Shown here: positions 1 to 6,943 of the stretch, in pieces
How positions within the stretch are numbered: the stretch's first letter is position 1
Layout of the letters: each line of letters starts with the position of its first letter
Assembly (NCBI GenBank): GCA_964370845.1
Contig: CAYJLB010000033.1
Location: 1 to 22,359 of the forward strand
Source: CAYJLB01 sp964370845
Lineage (GTDB): Bacteria > Bacillota > Clostridia > Oscillospirales > Ruminococcaceae
Reading direction: 5' to 3'
DNA: 22,359 nucleotides
Made by a program: the position numbers and the translations under genes
Notes under the pieces: generated by a model
Database searches by the model: none
Told to the model about the DNA's origin: nothing
Seen by the model: only the letters and a program-made list of their open reading frames with translations

Positions 1-75
1 AGGGACGATAGTGACGATAATTCTACTGCTATAATTATTGACCCTTTTGACCCTGCGATAATTAATGAATGTTAG
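1..75 (+). CDS. C-terminal tail of an unidentified protein (partial)
   Basis: Reading frame 1 is open from the window edge to a TAG at 73-75. It gives 24 residues, acidic at first (RDDSDDNS) and ending in DPFDPAIINEC. Only the tail is present, so neither family nor function can be named. An acidic, flexible C-terminus is plausible for a real protein, but 24 codons could also be open by chance. The next gene starts 110 bp downstream on the same strand, so the two could share a transcript. Confidence 0.35.
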   Translation, partial: RDDSDDNSTAIIIDPFDPAIINEC

Positions 76-185
76 AAATTGGTATTTACTATAGTATGCA
101 TTTTCTAATTTAAGTAACTGTAGATAAGTTTTTTCGAATAAAGGACAAGAGATACAACATAAAATTTTTTATAAAGGGGGAGTTT

Positions 186-380
186 ATGAATATTATTATG
201 CATTTTCCTAAAACCATTGAAGCTAGCAACGAACTGAAACGAAAAATTGCTGTGATTCATGCTGAGTCAGTTGTAAAAAAAGTGAACTCCTTTGGTTTTT
301 CTAAAAATAAATCAAATTTACTTATTGATGAAATTATTCGAATTACTGAAAGAAATATTCCTCCTGTGAATAGTTCATAG
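186..380 (+). CDS. small unknown protein, 64 aa
   Basis: The ATG at 186 follows a strong ribosome site (GGGGGAG, about 4 bases away), so translation is likely. The protein is soluble, basic in its middle, and begins MNIIMHFPKT. It has no membrane segment, no cysteine and no recognisable catalytic motif. From memory, and without a search, it resembles short proteins of about 60 aa found near recombinase or transfer genes of Firmicute integrative elements, with an IAVIHAESVV-like core and a conserved C-terminal helix. That would fit the idea that this side of the window belongs to a mobile element, but it is weak evidence. A hairpin at 360-384 overlaps the stop codon. No function is assigned. 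Confidence 0.55.
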   Translation: MNIIMHFPKTIEASNELKRKIAVIHAESVVKKVNSFGFSKNKSNLLIDEIIRITERNIPPVNSS

Positions 381-384
381 GAGG
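360..384 (+). terminator. hairpin over the stop codon of the 64-aa gene
   Basis: CCTCCT (360-365) and TGAA (367-370) pair with TTCA (374-377) and AGGAGG (379-384) around a 3-base loop, with one mismatch. The T-rich stretch begins only about 8 bases later, so it is an imperfect intrinsic terminator. The 3' arm contains AGGAGG, but no ORF of useful length follows, so masking of a ribosome site is less likely than a 3'-end stabiliser or terminator. Confidence 0.4.
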
Positions 385-612
385 GATATTCCTTTGTTTT
401 TAACTTAAATACTTGTAGTTATATCATTACACTATTCTCAAGCCTTGATAAAGTTATTTCTGTGCCATTATAGGTTTTAAAACTGAAGTTCTTTTGCTAT
501 AAAAGAATCTATTTCACTACATTTTTAAGAAATCATGTTTTTAACATCAAAGTATTGATAATTATCTTTGATTTAATATAATTCAGCTTAATATTACCTA
601 CTAAATTTATAG

Positions 613-635
613 TTTAGGTTTCTTATGAAACTAAA
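613..635. promoter_or_regulatory. distal candidate operator (core GTTTCTTATGAAAC)
   Basis: A palindrome with core GTTTC-TTAT-GAAAC and flanking TTTAG/TAAA. The core matches the promoter-proximal palindrome at 765-786 in 13 of 14 bases, and the centres are 151 bp apart. Paired sites at this distance suit a dimeric or tetrameric repressor acting by looping. The binding protein is unknown; the LacI-family protein encoded at 5696-6706 is the obvious local candidate. Confidence 0.45.
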
Positions 636-764
636 AAACTACTCATTTTTGATAGTAGTTATGTGAATAAGTAAAATTCACACCTGATTTTTCTTTAATT
701 TTCTTAAAAATATCACTCATTTTGTATAATATATGCAAATACATCAAATTAATTTATCGATTTT

Positions 765-786
765 ATAAGTTTCGTATGAAACTTAT
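765..786. promoter_or_regulatory. proximal candidate operator abutting the -35 box
   Basis: A 9-bp perfect inverted repeat (ATAAGTTTC / GAAACTTAT) around GTAT. Its last base is the first base of the TTGACA box at 786-791. A protein bound here would block RNA polymerase or, less likely, contact it. The core matches the site at 613-635. Confidence 0.55.
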
Positions 787-814
787 TGACAAAAGAATTT
801 TCTTGAATTATAAT
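786..814 (+). promoter_or_regulatory. sigma-A promoter of the sugar transporter genes
   Basis: TTGACA (786-791), a 17-base spacer and TATAAT (809-814) are a perfect match to the housekeeping consensus. It lies 49 bp before the ATG of the binding-protein gene, giving a leader of about 40 nt. A promoter this strong in front of an inducible sugar operon normally needs a repressor, which fits the overlapping palindrome. Confidence 0.85.
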
Positions 815-862
815 AACATCATACTAAAATTTAAAATTTAAGAAACTTAAGGAGAAATAATT

Positions 863-2107
863 ATGAAAATGAAAAAAATTATTGCGTCTATCTTGGCAAC
901 GTCTATGCTGTTGGCGACAACTGCTTGTTCAGGAGAAGGAAATGTAAATGAAATCGAATTTTTCTCAACAAAATCGGAAAATTTCGACATTCTACAAACT
1001 TTAGTTGATGAATTCAATGCAACTGATCCTGCTATTAAAATATCTTTAGTTGCACCAGCTGATGCAGGTACAGTTTTGAAAACAAGAATGACAAAAGACG
1101 ATTTGCCTGAAATTATTGCAATGGGTGGAAGCGCTGAATTTACTGAAGTTCAATCAACAGGACAATTGCTTGATTTAAGTAATGAGTCTTACATAAGTAC
1201 TTTGAATGAAGAATATGTTCAAATGGTTTATGACAGAAATGAAAATAAAGAAGAAACAGTTTATGGTGTACCTTATGCTACAAATGCTTCAGGAATTATT
1301 TATAATGTAGATATTTTTGCTGAAAACGGAATTAGCGTTCCTCAAACTTGGGACGAACTAATTGCTGCTGCTCAAACTTTAGAAGCTGCTGGAGTTAATC
1401 CTTTTATCTTTACATTTAAGGATTTATGGACTTCCCTTGCTCCTTGGAATAGTATGACAGGCACATTAATTGACTCTGCTTTTTATGATCAAAGAAAAGC
1501 TAATGAAGTTAAATTCGAAGGAACTCATGAAGAAATTCTAGAAAAATATGAAGAACTTCTAGGCTATGCGCAAAATGATTTTATGGGAACATCTTATGAT
1601 GACGGAAACAAAATGCTTGCAAATGGCGAAGGTGCAATGCTTATAAATGGAAACTGGGCTATTAACCAAATCAAAGCAGCTAACCCAGATGTTAACATTG
1701 ATATGTTTGCAATTCCAGCATCTAATGTAGCAGAAGAAAATACAATTACTTCAGGTGTAGACGTTCTACTTGCTATTTCTGACACAAACGAAGAAGTTAA
1801 CGCAGTAGCTAAAGATTTTGTTGCTTTTATGATGGAAGCAGAACAATCACAAAGATATATTGATGATCAATTTGCTTTTTCTTCAGTAAAAGGTGTTGAG
1901 CAAAGCGACCCTTCTGTAGTTAATGCACAAGCTATAATTGAAACTGGTCGAGTAGCAAATTTCTCTGACCACTACTATCCAAATGGATTTGAATTATCTG
2001 CTGCTTTAAGTGAATTTGGGTTGAATTTTACAAATGGAGTAGAGGACAATGTATCCGTGACTATTAAAGATATTGATAGTAAATTTGACGCAGTAAACTT
2101 AGATTAA
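863..2107 (+). CDS. ABC sugar transporter solute-binding lipoprotein
   Basis: The protein is a 414-residue extracellular solute-binding protein of the kind that serves CUT1 (oligosaccharide) importers. Residues 1-21 are a lipoprotein signal (KMKK, a hydrophobic run, then LATTA) and Cys22 is the lipidation site, so the mature protein is tethered to the outer face of the membrane. The body has the usual two-lobed pattern, with GVPYATNASGIIYN near residues 134-147, TWDEL near 163-167 and an INGNWAINQI stretch near 261-270. The start at 863 has AAGGAG 8 bases upstream. It is the first gene of the operon, and a hairpin follows it, so it is probably made in excess over the permeases. The substrate cannot be read from sequence. 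The neighbouring glucosidase points to isomalto-oligosaccharides or related alpha-glucosides. Confidence 0.9.
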   Translation: MKMKKIIASILATSMLLATTACSGEGNVNEIEFFSTKSENFDILQTLVDEFNATDPAIKISLVAPADAGTVLKTRMTKDDLPEIIAMGGSAEFTEVQSTGQLLDLSNESYISTLNEEYVQMVYDRNENKEETVYGVPYATNASGIIYNVDIFAENGISVPQTWDELIAAAQTLEAAGVNPFIFTFKDLWTSLAPWNSMTGTLIDSAFYDQRKANEVKFEGTHEEILEKYEELLGYAQNDFMGTSYDDGNKMLANGEGAMLINGNWAINQIKAANPDVNIDMFAIPASNVAEENTITSGVDVLLAISDTNEEVNAVAKDFVAFMMEAEQSQRYIDDQFAFSSVKGVEQSDPSVVNAQAIIETGRVANFSDHYYPNGFELSAALSEFGLNFTNGVEDNVSVTIKDIDSKFDAVNLD

Positions 2108-2127
2108 TAATTTACTATTTAAGTTGG

Positions 2128-2160
2128 AAAAGCTTTTTCATCTAAGGTGAAAAAGCTTTT
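2128..2160 (+). terminator. intercistronic hairpin, partial terminator
   Basis: A perfect 13-bp stem (AAAAGCTTTTTCA / TGAAAAAGCTTTT) with a 7-base loop ends in a short T run. It lies between the binding-protein gene and the first permease gene, with no new promoter evident after it. It therefore probably lets some polymerases through and protects the upstream mRNA, giving more binding protein than permease. Confidence 0.75.
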
Positions 2161-2190
2161 CAATTAAATACGAAAGGAATGTTTATAATT

Positions 2191-3063
2191 ATGAAAAAAA
2201 CAAAGATAGAACCTATTTTTTATATAGTAGTTTTAGTAATGGCGGTTCTTTTTATAACTTTTCATACAATCCCATTTTTTCAAGGTGTGTTTTATAGCTT
2301 TACCAATTGGAAAGGTTACGGGGATTGGGATTTAGTAGGACTTAGAAATTATATACAAGTTGCTGGTGACCCAAGTACTCATGAAGCATATATTTTCACC
2401 TTTGTTTTTGCAATTATCACAACTTTTTTGGTAAACTTTGTTAGTTTAATATTAACTTGTGGTTTAAATGCAAAAATTAAGTTTAAAAATACTATTAAGG
2501 CTTTGTATTTCTTGCCTTATATGCTTGGAAATTTGATAGTAAGTTTTATTTTTAACTTTATTTTCGCAAATCTACTTCCTGAATTAGGCAAATTTTTCGG
2601 CATTGATGCTTTAAGCGTAAATATTTTGGGAACCAATAATGCGATTTGGGGAATTATTATAGTAACTGTTTGGACATCTTGTGCATTTAATACCCTTATT
2701 TATCTTGCAGGTTTACAATCTATAAATGGTGAGGTTTACGAGGCTGCTGATATAGATGGAGCTATTGGAATTAAAAGATTTATGAAGATAACATTTCCTC
2801 TTCTAGCTCCTTCATTCACTATTAATATGGTTTTATCAGCAAAAGGTTATTTAATGATTTATGACCAAATTATGGCTCTAACCGATGGTGGACCTGGAAC
2901 TGCTACCACTTCAATTTCAGTATTAATTTATAAACGTGGTTTTGGCGGCGGACAATTTGCATATCAATCCGCTAATGCTGTAATCTTGTTTTTAATCGTT
3001 GCTATAATTTCAATAATCCAGCTAAGAGTATTAGAGAGAAGGGAGAAGAAATATTATGCGTAA
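2191..3063 (+). CDS. ABC sugar transporter permease (MalF type)
   Basis: This is the first of two integral membrane subunits of a CUT1 importer, 290 aa from the Met at 2191. An ATG at 2179 is also in frame, but it abuts the AAAGGA ribosome site. The start at 2191 leaves 12 bases, similar to the 10-11 used by nearby genes, so I prefer it. About six membrane segments are visible. The cytoplasmic EAA loop, which docks on the ATPase, is at residues 184-203 (EVYEAADIDGA...ITFPLL). The last codons overlap the start of the second permease by 8 bp, so translation is probably coupled. Confidence 0.9.
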   Translation: MKKTKIEPIFYIVVLVMAVLFITFHTIPFFQGVFYSFTNWKGYGDWDLVGLRNYIQVAGDPSTHEAYIFTFVFAIITTFLVNFVSLILTCGLNAKIKFKNTIKALYFLPYMLGNLIVSFIFNFIFANLLPELGKFFGIDALSVNILGTNNAIWGIIIVTVWTSCAFNTLIYLAGLQSINGEVYEAADIDGAIGIKRFMKITFPLLAPSFTINMVLSAKGYLMIYDQIMALTDGGPGTATTSISVLIYKRGFGGGQFAYQSANAVILFLIVAIISIIQLRVLERREKKYYA

Positions 3064-3877
3064 ACAATACAATATACCAGTTACTATTTTGTTGACAATA
3101 GGAATAATTATTTGTATATTACTTCCTCTATACAAAGCGTTTATGATATCAATAAAATCACCTGACCAACTCGACAATGTGTTAGCATTGCCAACTAGTT
3201 TACATTTTGAAAACTATGTAAATGCTTTTATTGAAACAGATTATTTAAGAAAATTTTTCAACACCTTATTTATTACTGCGATTAATCTAATATTCACATT
3301 ATTAATTCACTCATTTGTTGCATATGCAATAGTAAGATGTAGAGAAAAGAGCAAAATATTCAAAATCGTGTATTATATTTTCGTAAGCGCAATGTTTATT
3401 CCTTTTAGTGTAATCATGCTTCCTTTAGTAATTCAAGCTGATACATTTAACCTTGATAATTTAGGCGGAATAACGTTTCTATACATTGTTTTAGGACTTC
3501 CTATGAATACATTTTTATATTCCTCAGCAATTAAAACTACCCCTAAAGCTTTAGAAGAGGCTGCTAAAATTGATGGTGCGTCAGTACTTAGGACTTTTTA
3601 TCAAATAGTTTTTCCAATATTAAAACCTACTACTGCAACGGTTGCGATACTTTCATTTATGTGGACATGGAATGACTTCCAAATGCCTTTAGTATTATTG
3701 TCAGATGAAAAAGATCATACGTTACAATTAGCACAATATGTATTTAAATCACAATTTTCAGTTGATTACAACTTGGCGTTTGCGTCATATTTAATGGTAT
3801 TAATCCCAATAATAATCGTATACATTTTTGCACAAAAATTTATACGAGATGGTGTTGTGGCTGGTGCTGTAAAGTAA
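3056..3877 (+). CDS. ABC sugar transporter permease (MalG type)
   Basis: The second membrane subunit of the importer, 273 aa with about six membrane segments. Its EAA loop is at residues 167-187 (LEEAAKIDGAS...IVFPIL), the coupling site for the nucleotide-binding subunit. The start overlaps the stop of the preceding permease and is served by GGGAG inside that gene. It is the last transporter gene and is followed by a clear terminator. No ATP-binding subunit is encoded here or elsewhere in the window. CUT1 systems of Firmicutes often share one MsmK/MalK-type ATPase encoded at another locus, and that is the likely explanation. Confidence 0.9.
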   Translation: MRKQYNIPVTILLTIGIIICILLPLYKAFMISIKSPDQLDNVLALPTSLHFENYVNAFIETDYLRKFFNTLFITAINLIFTLLIHSFVAYAIVRCREKSKIFKIVYYIFVSAMFIPFSVIMLPLVIQADTFNLDNLGGITFLYIVLGLPMNTFLYSSAIKTTPKALEEAAKIDGASVLRTFYQIVFPILKPTTATVAILSFMWTWNDFQMPLVLLSDEKDHTLQLAQYVFKSQFSVDYNLAFASYLMVLIPIIIVYIFAQKFIRDGVVAGAVK

Positions 3878-3889
3878 TAAAAATTAATG

Positions 3890-3926
3890 AGTTGAATCAA
3901 AGTGTAACAACTTTGGTTCAACTTTT
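3890..3926 (+). terminator. terminator after the transporter genes
   Basis: AGTTGAATCAAAG (3890-3902) pairs with CTTTGGTTCAACT (3911-3923), with one G-U pair and an 8-base loop, followed by TTTT. It separates the transporter genes from the glucosidase. I see no strong consensus promoter in the 44 bases that follow, so the glucosidase may depend partly on read-through. Confidence 0.75.
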
Positions 3927-3970
3927 ATAAAAAAATATAAAATAGAGAAATTAGGAAGGAAAATTTTACA

Positions 3971-5638
3971 ATGAATAAAACATGGTGGAAAGAAAGTGTG
4001 GTTTATCAAATTTACCCGCAAAGCTTTTATGATACAAATAACGATGGGATTGGTGACATAAAGGGTATTATAGAAAAACTTGACTATTTAAAGGAATTAG
4101 GAGTTGATGTATTATGGATTTCTCCTATGTTAGATTCTCCTTTAGACGATAATGGTTATGATATATCAGATTATCGTAATATTAATAGTATTTATGGTGA
4201 TTTACAAGACTACAAAACTTTGCTAAACAAAGCTCATGAAAAGGGTATAAAGGTATTGTTGGATTTAGTTGTAAACCATTCTTCCGATGAGCACAAGTGG
4301 TTTATTGAAAGCAAAAAATCTAAAGACAACCCGTACAGAGATTATTATATTTGGAAAGAGCCTAAAGACGGAAAAGAACCTAATAACTGGGGAGGAATTT
4401 TTGGCGGTTCAGTTTGGGAGTATGACGAGAATACCGGAATGTACTATATGCACCTTTTTTCAAAAAAACAAGTGGATTTAAACTGGGAAAATGAAAAACT
4501 TCGTAAAGAAATTTATGATATGATGAATTATTGGTGTGAAATGGGCGTGGACGGATTTAGAATGGACGTTATCAGCCTAATTTCCAAAGACCAATCATTT
4601 AAAGATGGAAAAGTTAGTAGCGATGGATTATATGGAGATATTGGCGAAAGTTGTATGAACGGACCTAGGGTGCATGAATATCTGCAAGAAATGAATAAAG
4701 AAGTATTGTCTAAATACGATTTGATGACTGTTGGAGAAACAGCAGGAGTTACTATTCAAGAAGCTCAAAAATATGCCAATGTAGATGGAAGTGAACTTAA
4801 TATGGTTTTCCAATTTGAACATATTGAAATAGGAAATGGAAAACTTGGAAAATTCACTACAAATAGATATGATTTTTCAGAGTTTAAGAAAATTATATCA
4901 AACTGGCAAATCAACCTTGAAGGAAAAGCATGGAATAGTATATATTTAGGAAATCATGACCAACCAAGGAGTTTATCACGTTTTGGTGATGACAGTGAAG
5001 AATATCGAGAAGTATCAGCGAAAATGCTTGCGACTCTGAATTTGTCCTTACAAGGAACACCATATATTTTCCAAGGCGAAGAAATAGGAATGACAAACGC
5101 TTATTTTGATGATATTAATGATTATAAAGACATTGAATCTTTACAATTTTATCATCAATATACAAGCGAAGGGTTGATTTCAAAAGAGGAAATGTTAGAA
5201 TGTTTAAAACTTCGAGCAAGGGATAATTCAAGGACTCCTTTTCATTGGGATGATAGCGAAAATGCTGGTTTTACAAAAGGAACGCCTTGGATGAAAATGA
5301 ATAAAAATTTTGAAAAAATAAATGTAAAAAAACAATATCTTGATAAAAATTCTATTTTATGTTATTATAAAGATATGATAAAAGTTAGAAAGTCAAACGA
5401 GGAATTAGTTTATGGAAATTTCACTCCCTATCTTGATAAATCGGACAAAATTTTTAGCTATATTAGAAAATTTGATGGTAACGAATGTTTAGTTGTCTGC
5501 AATTTTACTAAAGAAAATGTAGACATTGAAATTCCTGAAGAATTTTTAGGAAAAGTATTAATTTCCAACTATAATAAAAATTGCTATAGTGAAAAATATA
5601 CTTTAAATCCATATGAAGCATTTATTTTAAAGAAATAA
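3971..5638 (+). CDS. malL: oligo-1,6-glucosidase, GH13_31
   Basis: A cytoplasmic retaining alpha-glucosidase, 555 aa, the usual length for the family. It releases glucose from the non-reducing end of short alpha-1,6 oligosaccharides such as isomaltose. The (beta/alpha)8 barrel carries the catalytic nucleophile Asp199 (GFRMDV), the acid/base Glu256 (VGETAG) and the transition-state Asp330 (GNHDQPR). A metal loop DTNNDGIGD is at 21-29. Val200 directly after the nucleophile is the residue reported to favour alpha-1,6 over alpha-1,4 bonds in GH13_31, so isomaltase-type activity is expected. There is no signal peptide, so substrate must be imported, which fits the transporter just upstream. GGAAGGA precedes the start by about 10 bases. 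A trehalose-6-phosphate hydrolase is a relative, but no PTS gene is present. The symbol follows the Bacillus enzyme and does not imply proven orthology. Confidence 0.88.
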   Translation: MNKTWWKESVVYQIYPQSFYDTNNDGIGDIKGIIEKLDYLKELGVDVLWISPMLDSPLDDNGYDISDYRNINSIYGDLQDYKTLLNKAHEKGIKVLLDLVVNHSSDEHKWFIESKKSKDNPYRDYYIWKEPKDGKEPNNWGGIFGGSVWEYDENTGMYYMHLFSKKQVDLNWENEKLRKEIYDMMNYWCEMGVDGFRMDVISLISKDQSFKDGKVSSDGLYGDIGESCMNGPRVHEYLQEMNKEVLSKYDLMTVGETAGVTIQEAQKYANVDGSELNMVFQFEHIEIGNGKLGKFTTNRYDFSEFKKIISNWQINLEGKAWNSIYLGNHDQPRSLSRFGDDSEEYREVSAKMLATLNLSLQGTPYIFQGEEIGMTNAYFDDINDYKDIESLQFYHQYTSEGLISKEEMLECLKLRARDNSRTPFHWDDSENAGFTKGTPWMKMNKNFEKINVKKQYLDKNSILCYYKDMIKVRKSNEELVYGNFTPYLDKSDKIFSYIRKFDGNECLVVCNFTKENVDIEIPEEFLGKVLISNYNKNCYSEKYTLNPYEAFILKK

Positions 5639-5651
5639 TATCGTAAATTAA

Positions 5652-5697
5652 AAATATGTGCGACAAAACTGAACTAAGTTTTGTTACACATATTTTT
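5652..5697. terminator. bidirectional terminator between convergent genes
   Basis: AAATATGTGCGACAAAACT (5652-5670) pairs with AGTTTTGTTACACATATTT (5677-5695) around a 6-base loop, with a T run on the 3' side of either strand. It serves the glucosidase gene on the plus strand and the LacI-family gene on the minus strand, whose stop codon lies inside it. Confidence 0.85.
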
Positions 5698-6706
5698 ATA
5701 GTATTTTTTTTACAGAATCTCTTAACACCAATTCCACAGGGCTTCTTACGCATAAATTTTCAACAGGTTGGTTATTCATAATTGACAACAAACGTCGAAA
5801 AGAAAGTATTGCTTTTTCTTTTACATCTTGCTTTATTGTGGTGAGTTTTGGCCTTGATAAGTTACAATATATGCTATCATCAAAACCAATAATGGAAACA
5901 GCATCGGGTACAATTATTCCATAGTCATTTAAACAGTTTATCAACTCTATTCCAATATAGTCACAAGAACAAAAAACAGATCTTGCATCTAAAAATTTCC
6001 CTATATTGTTTTTATAGAATTCTTTTCTTTCATCAAGAGATTCTGGCAAAAGTAAGAATCTTTTTTCAATGTCAAAATCAGATATAGAAAGAGCTTTTTT
6101 AAAACCTAGCCACCTTTGGTAATCAGAATTAACTTGATGTTCTGCTAAATAAATAGCATTATTATGTCCTTGTTCAAATAGATATTTTCCAGCTAAAAAG
6201 CCACCACCAAAATCATCTATACCAATATTGTGAAAGTTATATGTGTCGTTTGGATAAGCATCTACTAATACTATACTTTTGCTAATTTTTTCATCCAGTT
6301 GATAGTAATGTTCTCCTTCGAATCCGATGAAAACCAAACCATCTAAAAAACATCTGTTTATTATTTTTGTGAGTTCATCGATTGACTTAGTTTTAATTAT
6401 CATAACGTAATAACCGTTTTCATGTGCTTCTTGTTGAAAGGAGGCCAAAAATTCGGTTACAAAAGGGTCGGTTAAAATATTTATCCCATGATTTTCTTCC
6501 GCCCAAATAACTAGACCTACAATATTAGATTGGTGTTTTGTAAGAATTAAAGAACCTAAATTTTGTACATATCCTGTTTCGTCAAGAAGTTTAGTTACTT
6601 TTTCAATTGTTTCTTTAGAAACTTTTGAAGTTTTACCATATAAAACATTTGAAACGGTAGTTCTACTCACACCAGCCTTTTCAGCAATATCCTGTAATCG
6701 TATCAA
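5696..6706 (-). CDS. LacI-family transcriptional regulator
   Basis: A 336-aa DNA-binding regulator of sugar genes. Residues 1-50 are the LacI helix-turn-helix and hinge region (LQDIAEKAGVSRTTVSNVL). The rest is a periplasmic-binding-protein-like effector domain ending in SPVELVLRDSV, typical of the family. Translation starts at a TTG (6706-6704) behind a GAGGTGA site; no ATG gives the full DNA-binding domain. It is transcribed away from the kinase and phosphorylase genes and towards the glucosidase, so it sits between both sugar gene sets. I infer it represses the transporter promoter through the paired palindromes at 613-635 and 765-786, and perhaps the divergent operon. Its own leader consists almost entirely of the palindromic element at 6732-6837. 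Confidence 0.9.
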   Translation of the reverse strand: MIRLQDIAEKAGVSRTTVSNVLYGKTSKVSKETIEKVTKLLDETGYVQNLGSLILTKHQSNIVGLVIWAEENHGINILTDPFVTEFLASFQQEAHENGYYVMIIKTKSIDELTKIINRCFLDGLVFIGFEGEHYYQLDEKISKSIVLVDAYPNDTYNFHNIGIDDFGGGFLAGKYLFEQGHNNAIYLAEHQVNSDYQRWLGFKKALSISDFDIEKRFLLLPESLDERKEFYKNNIGKFLDARSVFCSCDYIGIELINCLNDYGIIVPDAVSIIGFDDSIYCNLSRPKLTTIKQDVKEKAILSFRRLLSIMNNQPVENLCVRSPVELVLRDSVKKIL

Positions 6707-6731
6707 TTAAGTCACCTCACTTCAACTTGTA

Positions 6732-6837
6732 TAGTTAATAAAGTTAGAAAACACATCAGAAATCAAGTAAAAAAAGCTTTGATTTATGCGTTTTTTTGCT
6801 TGAGAGCTGTTAGTGTTTACAACTTAATTTACTATAT
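6732..6837. repeat. palindromic TA-flanked element, copy A
   Basis: A 106-bp stretch that matches 10695-10799 along its whole length in the same orientation. The outer arms (AGTTAATAAAGTTAGAAAACAC and the complement of GTGTTTACAACTTAATTTACT) pair with a few mismatches. An inner pair, TCAAG.AAAAAAA / TTTTTTT.CTTGA, encloses GCTTTGATTTATGCG. Both ends are TA, as left by transposons of the IS630/Tc1-mariner group. No ORF is inside. It lies between the promoter and the ribosome site of the LacI-family gene. It may be a MITE, a structured leader RNA, or both. Confidence 0.75.
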
Positions 6838-6840
6838 ATC

Positions 6841-6869
6841 ATTATATCACATAAATCCCTTTTTTTCAA
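6841..6869 (-). promoter_or_regulatory. promoter of the LacI-family gene
   Basis: On the minus strand, TTGAAA (6869-6864), a 17-base spacer and TATAAT (6846-6841). Transcription would begin about 6834, at the outer edge of palindromic element A, so nearly the whole 5' leader is that element. Confidence 0.75.
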
Positions 6870-6870
6870 G

Positions 6871-6899
6871 TTGAATTAGCGAGAAACATACAATAACAT
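6871..6899 (+). promoter_or_regulatory. promoter of the kinase and phosphorylase genes
   Basis: TTGAAT (6871-6876), a 17-base spacer and TAACAT (6894-6899). Its -35 box is one base from the -35 box of the divergent LacI-family promoter, and together they form TTCAAGTTGAA. A single bound protein could therefore affect both directions. The weak -10 suggests an activated or low-level promoter. Confidence 0.55.
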
Positions 6900-6943
6900 G
6901 CTTAGGTTTATCTTAAATATTAAAGTAAGGAGTTTACAAAATT

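Larger units (their letters stand above)
385..862. other. gene-free regulatory region with several inverted repeats
   Basis: No credible ORF lies here. The region holds inverted repeats at 489-507 (TTCTTTT/AAAAGAA), 613-635, 637-660 (AACTACT/AGTAGTT), 662-682 (TGTGAAT/ATTCACA) and 765-786, followed by a consensus promoter and the ribosome site of the binding-protein gene. The repeats at 613-635 and 765-786 share a 14-base core and are listed separately as candidate operators. The three repeats at 613-682 lie end to end, one base apart. Confidence 0.6.

Noticed and set aside
3971..5638. Trehalose-6-phosphate hydrolase (treC/treA)
   Set aside because: Length and motifs also suit that relative, but the text matches oligo-1,6-glucosidases more closely and the neighbour is an ABC importer, not a PTS.
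690..6943. Catabolite-responsive (cre) sites near the sugar promoters
   Set aside because: Scanning by eye, no stretch matches the 14-base consensus well enough near 765-862, 3927-3970 or 6840-6943.
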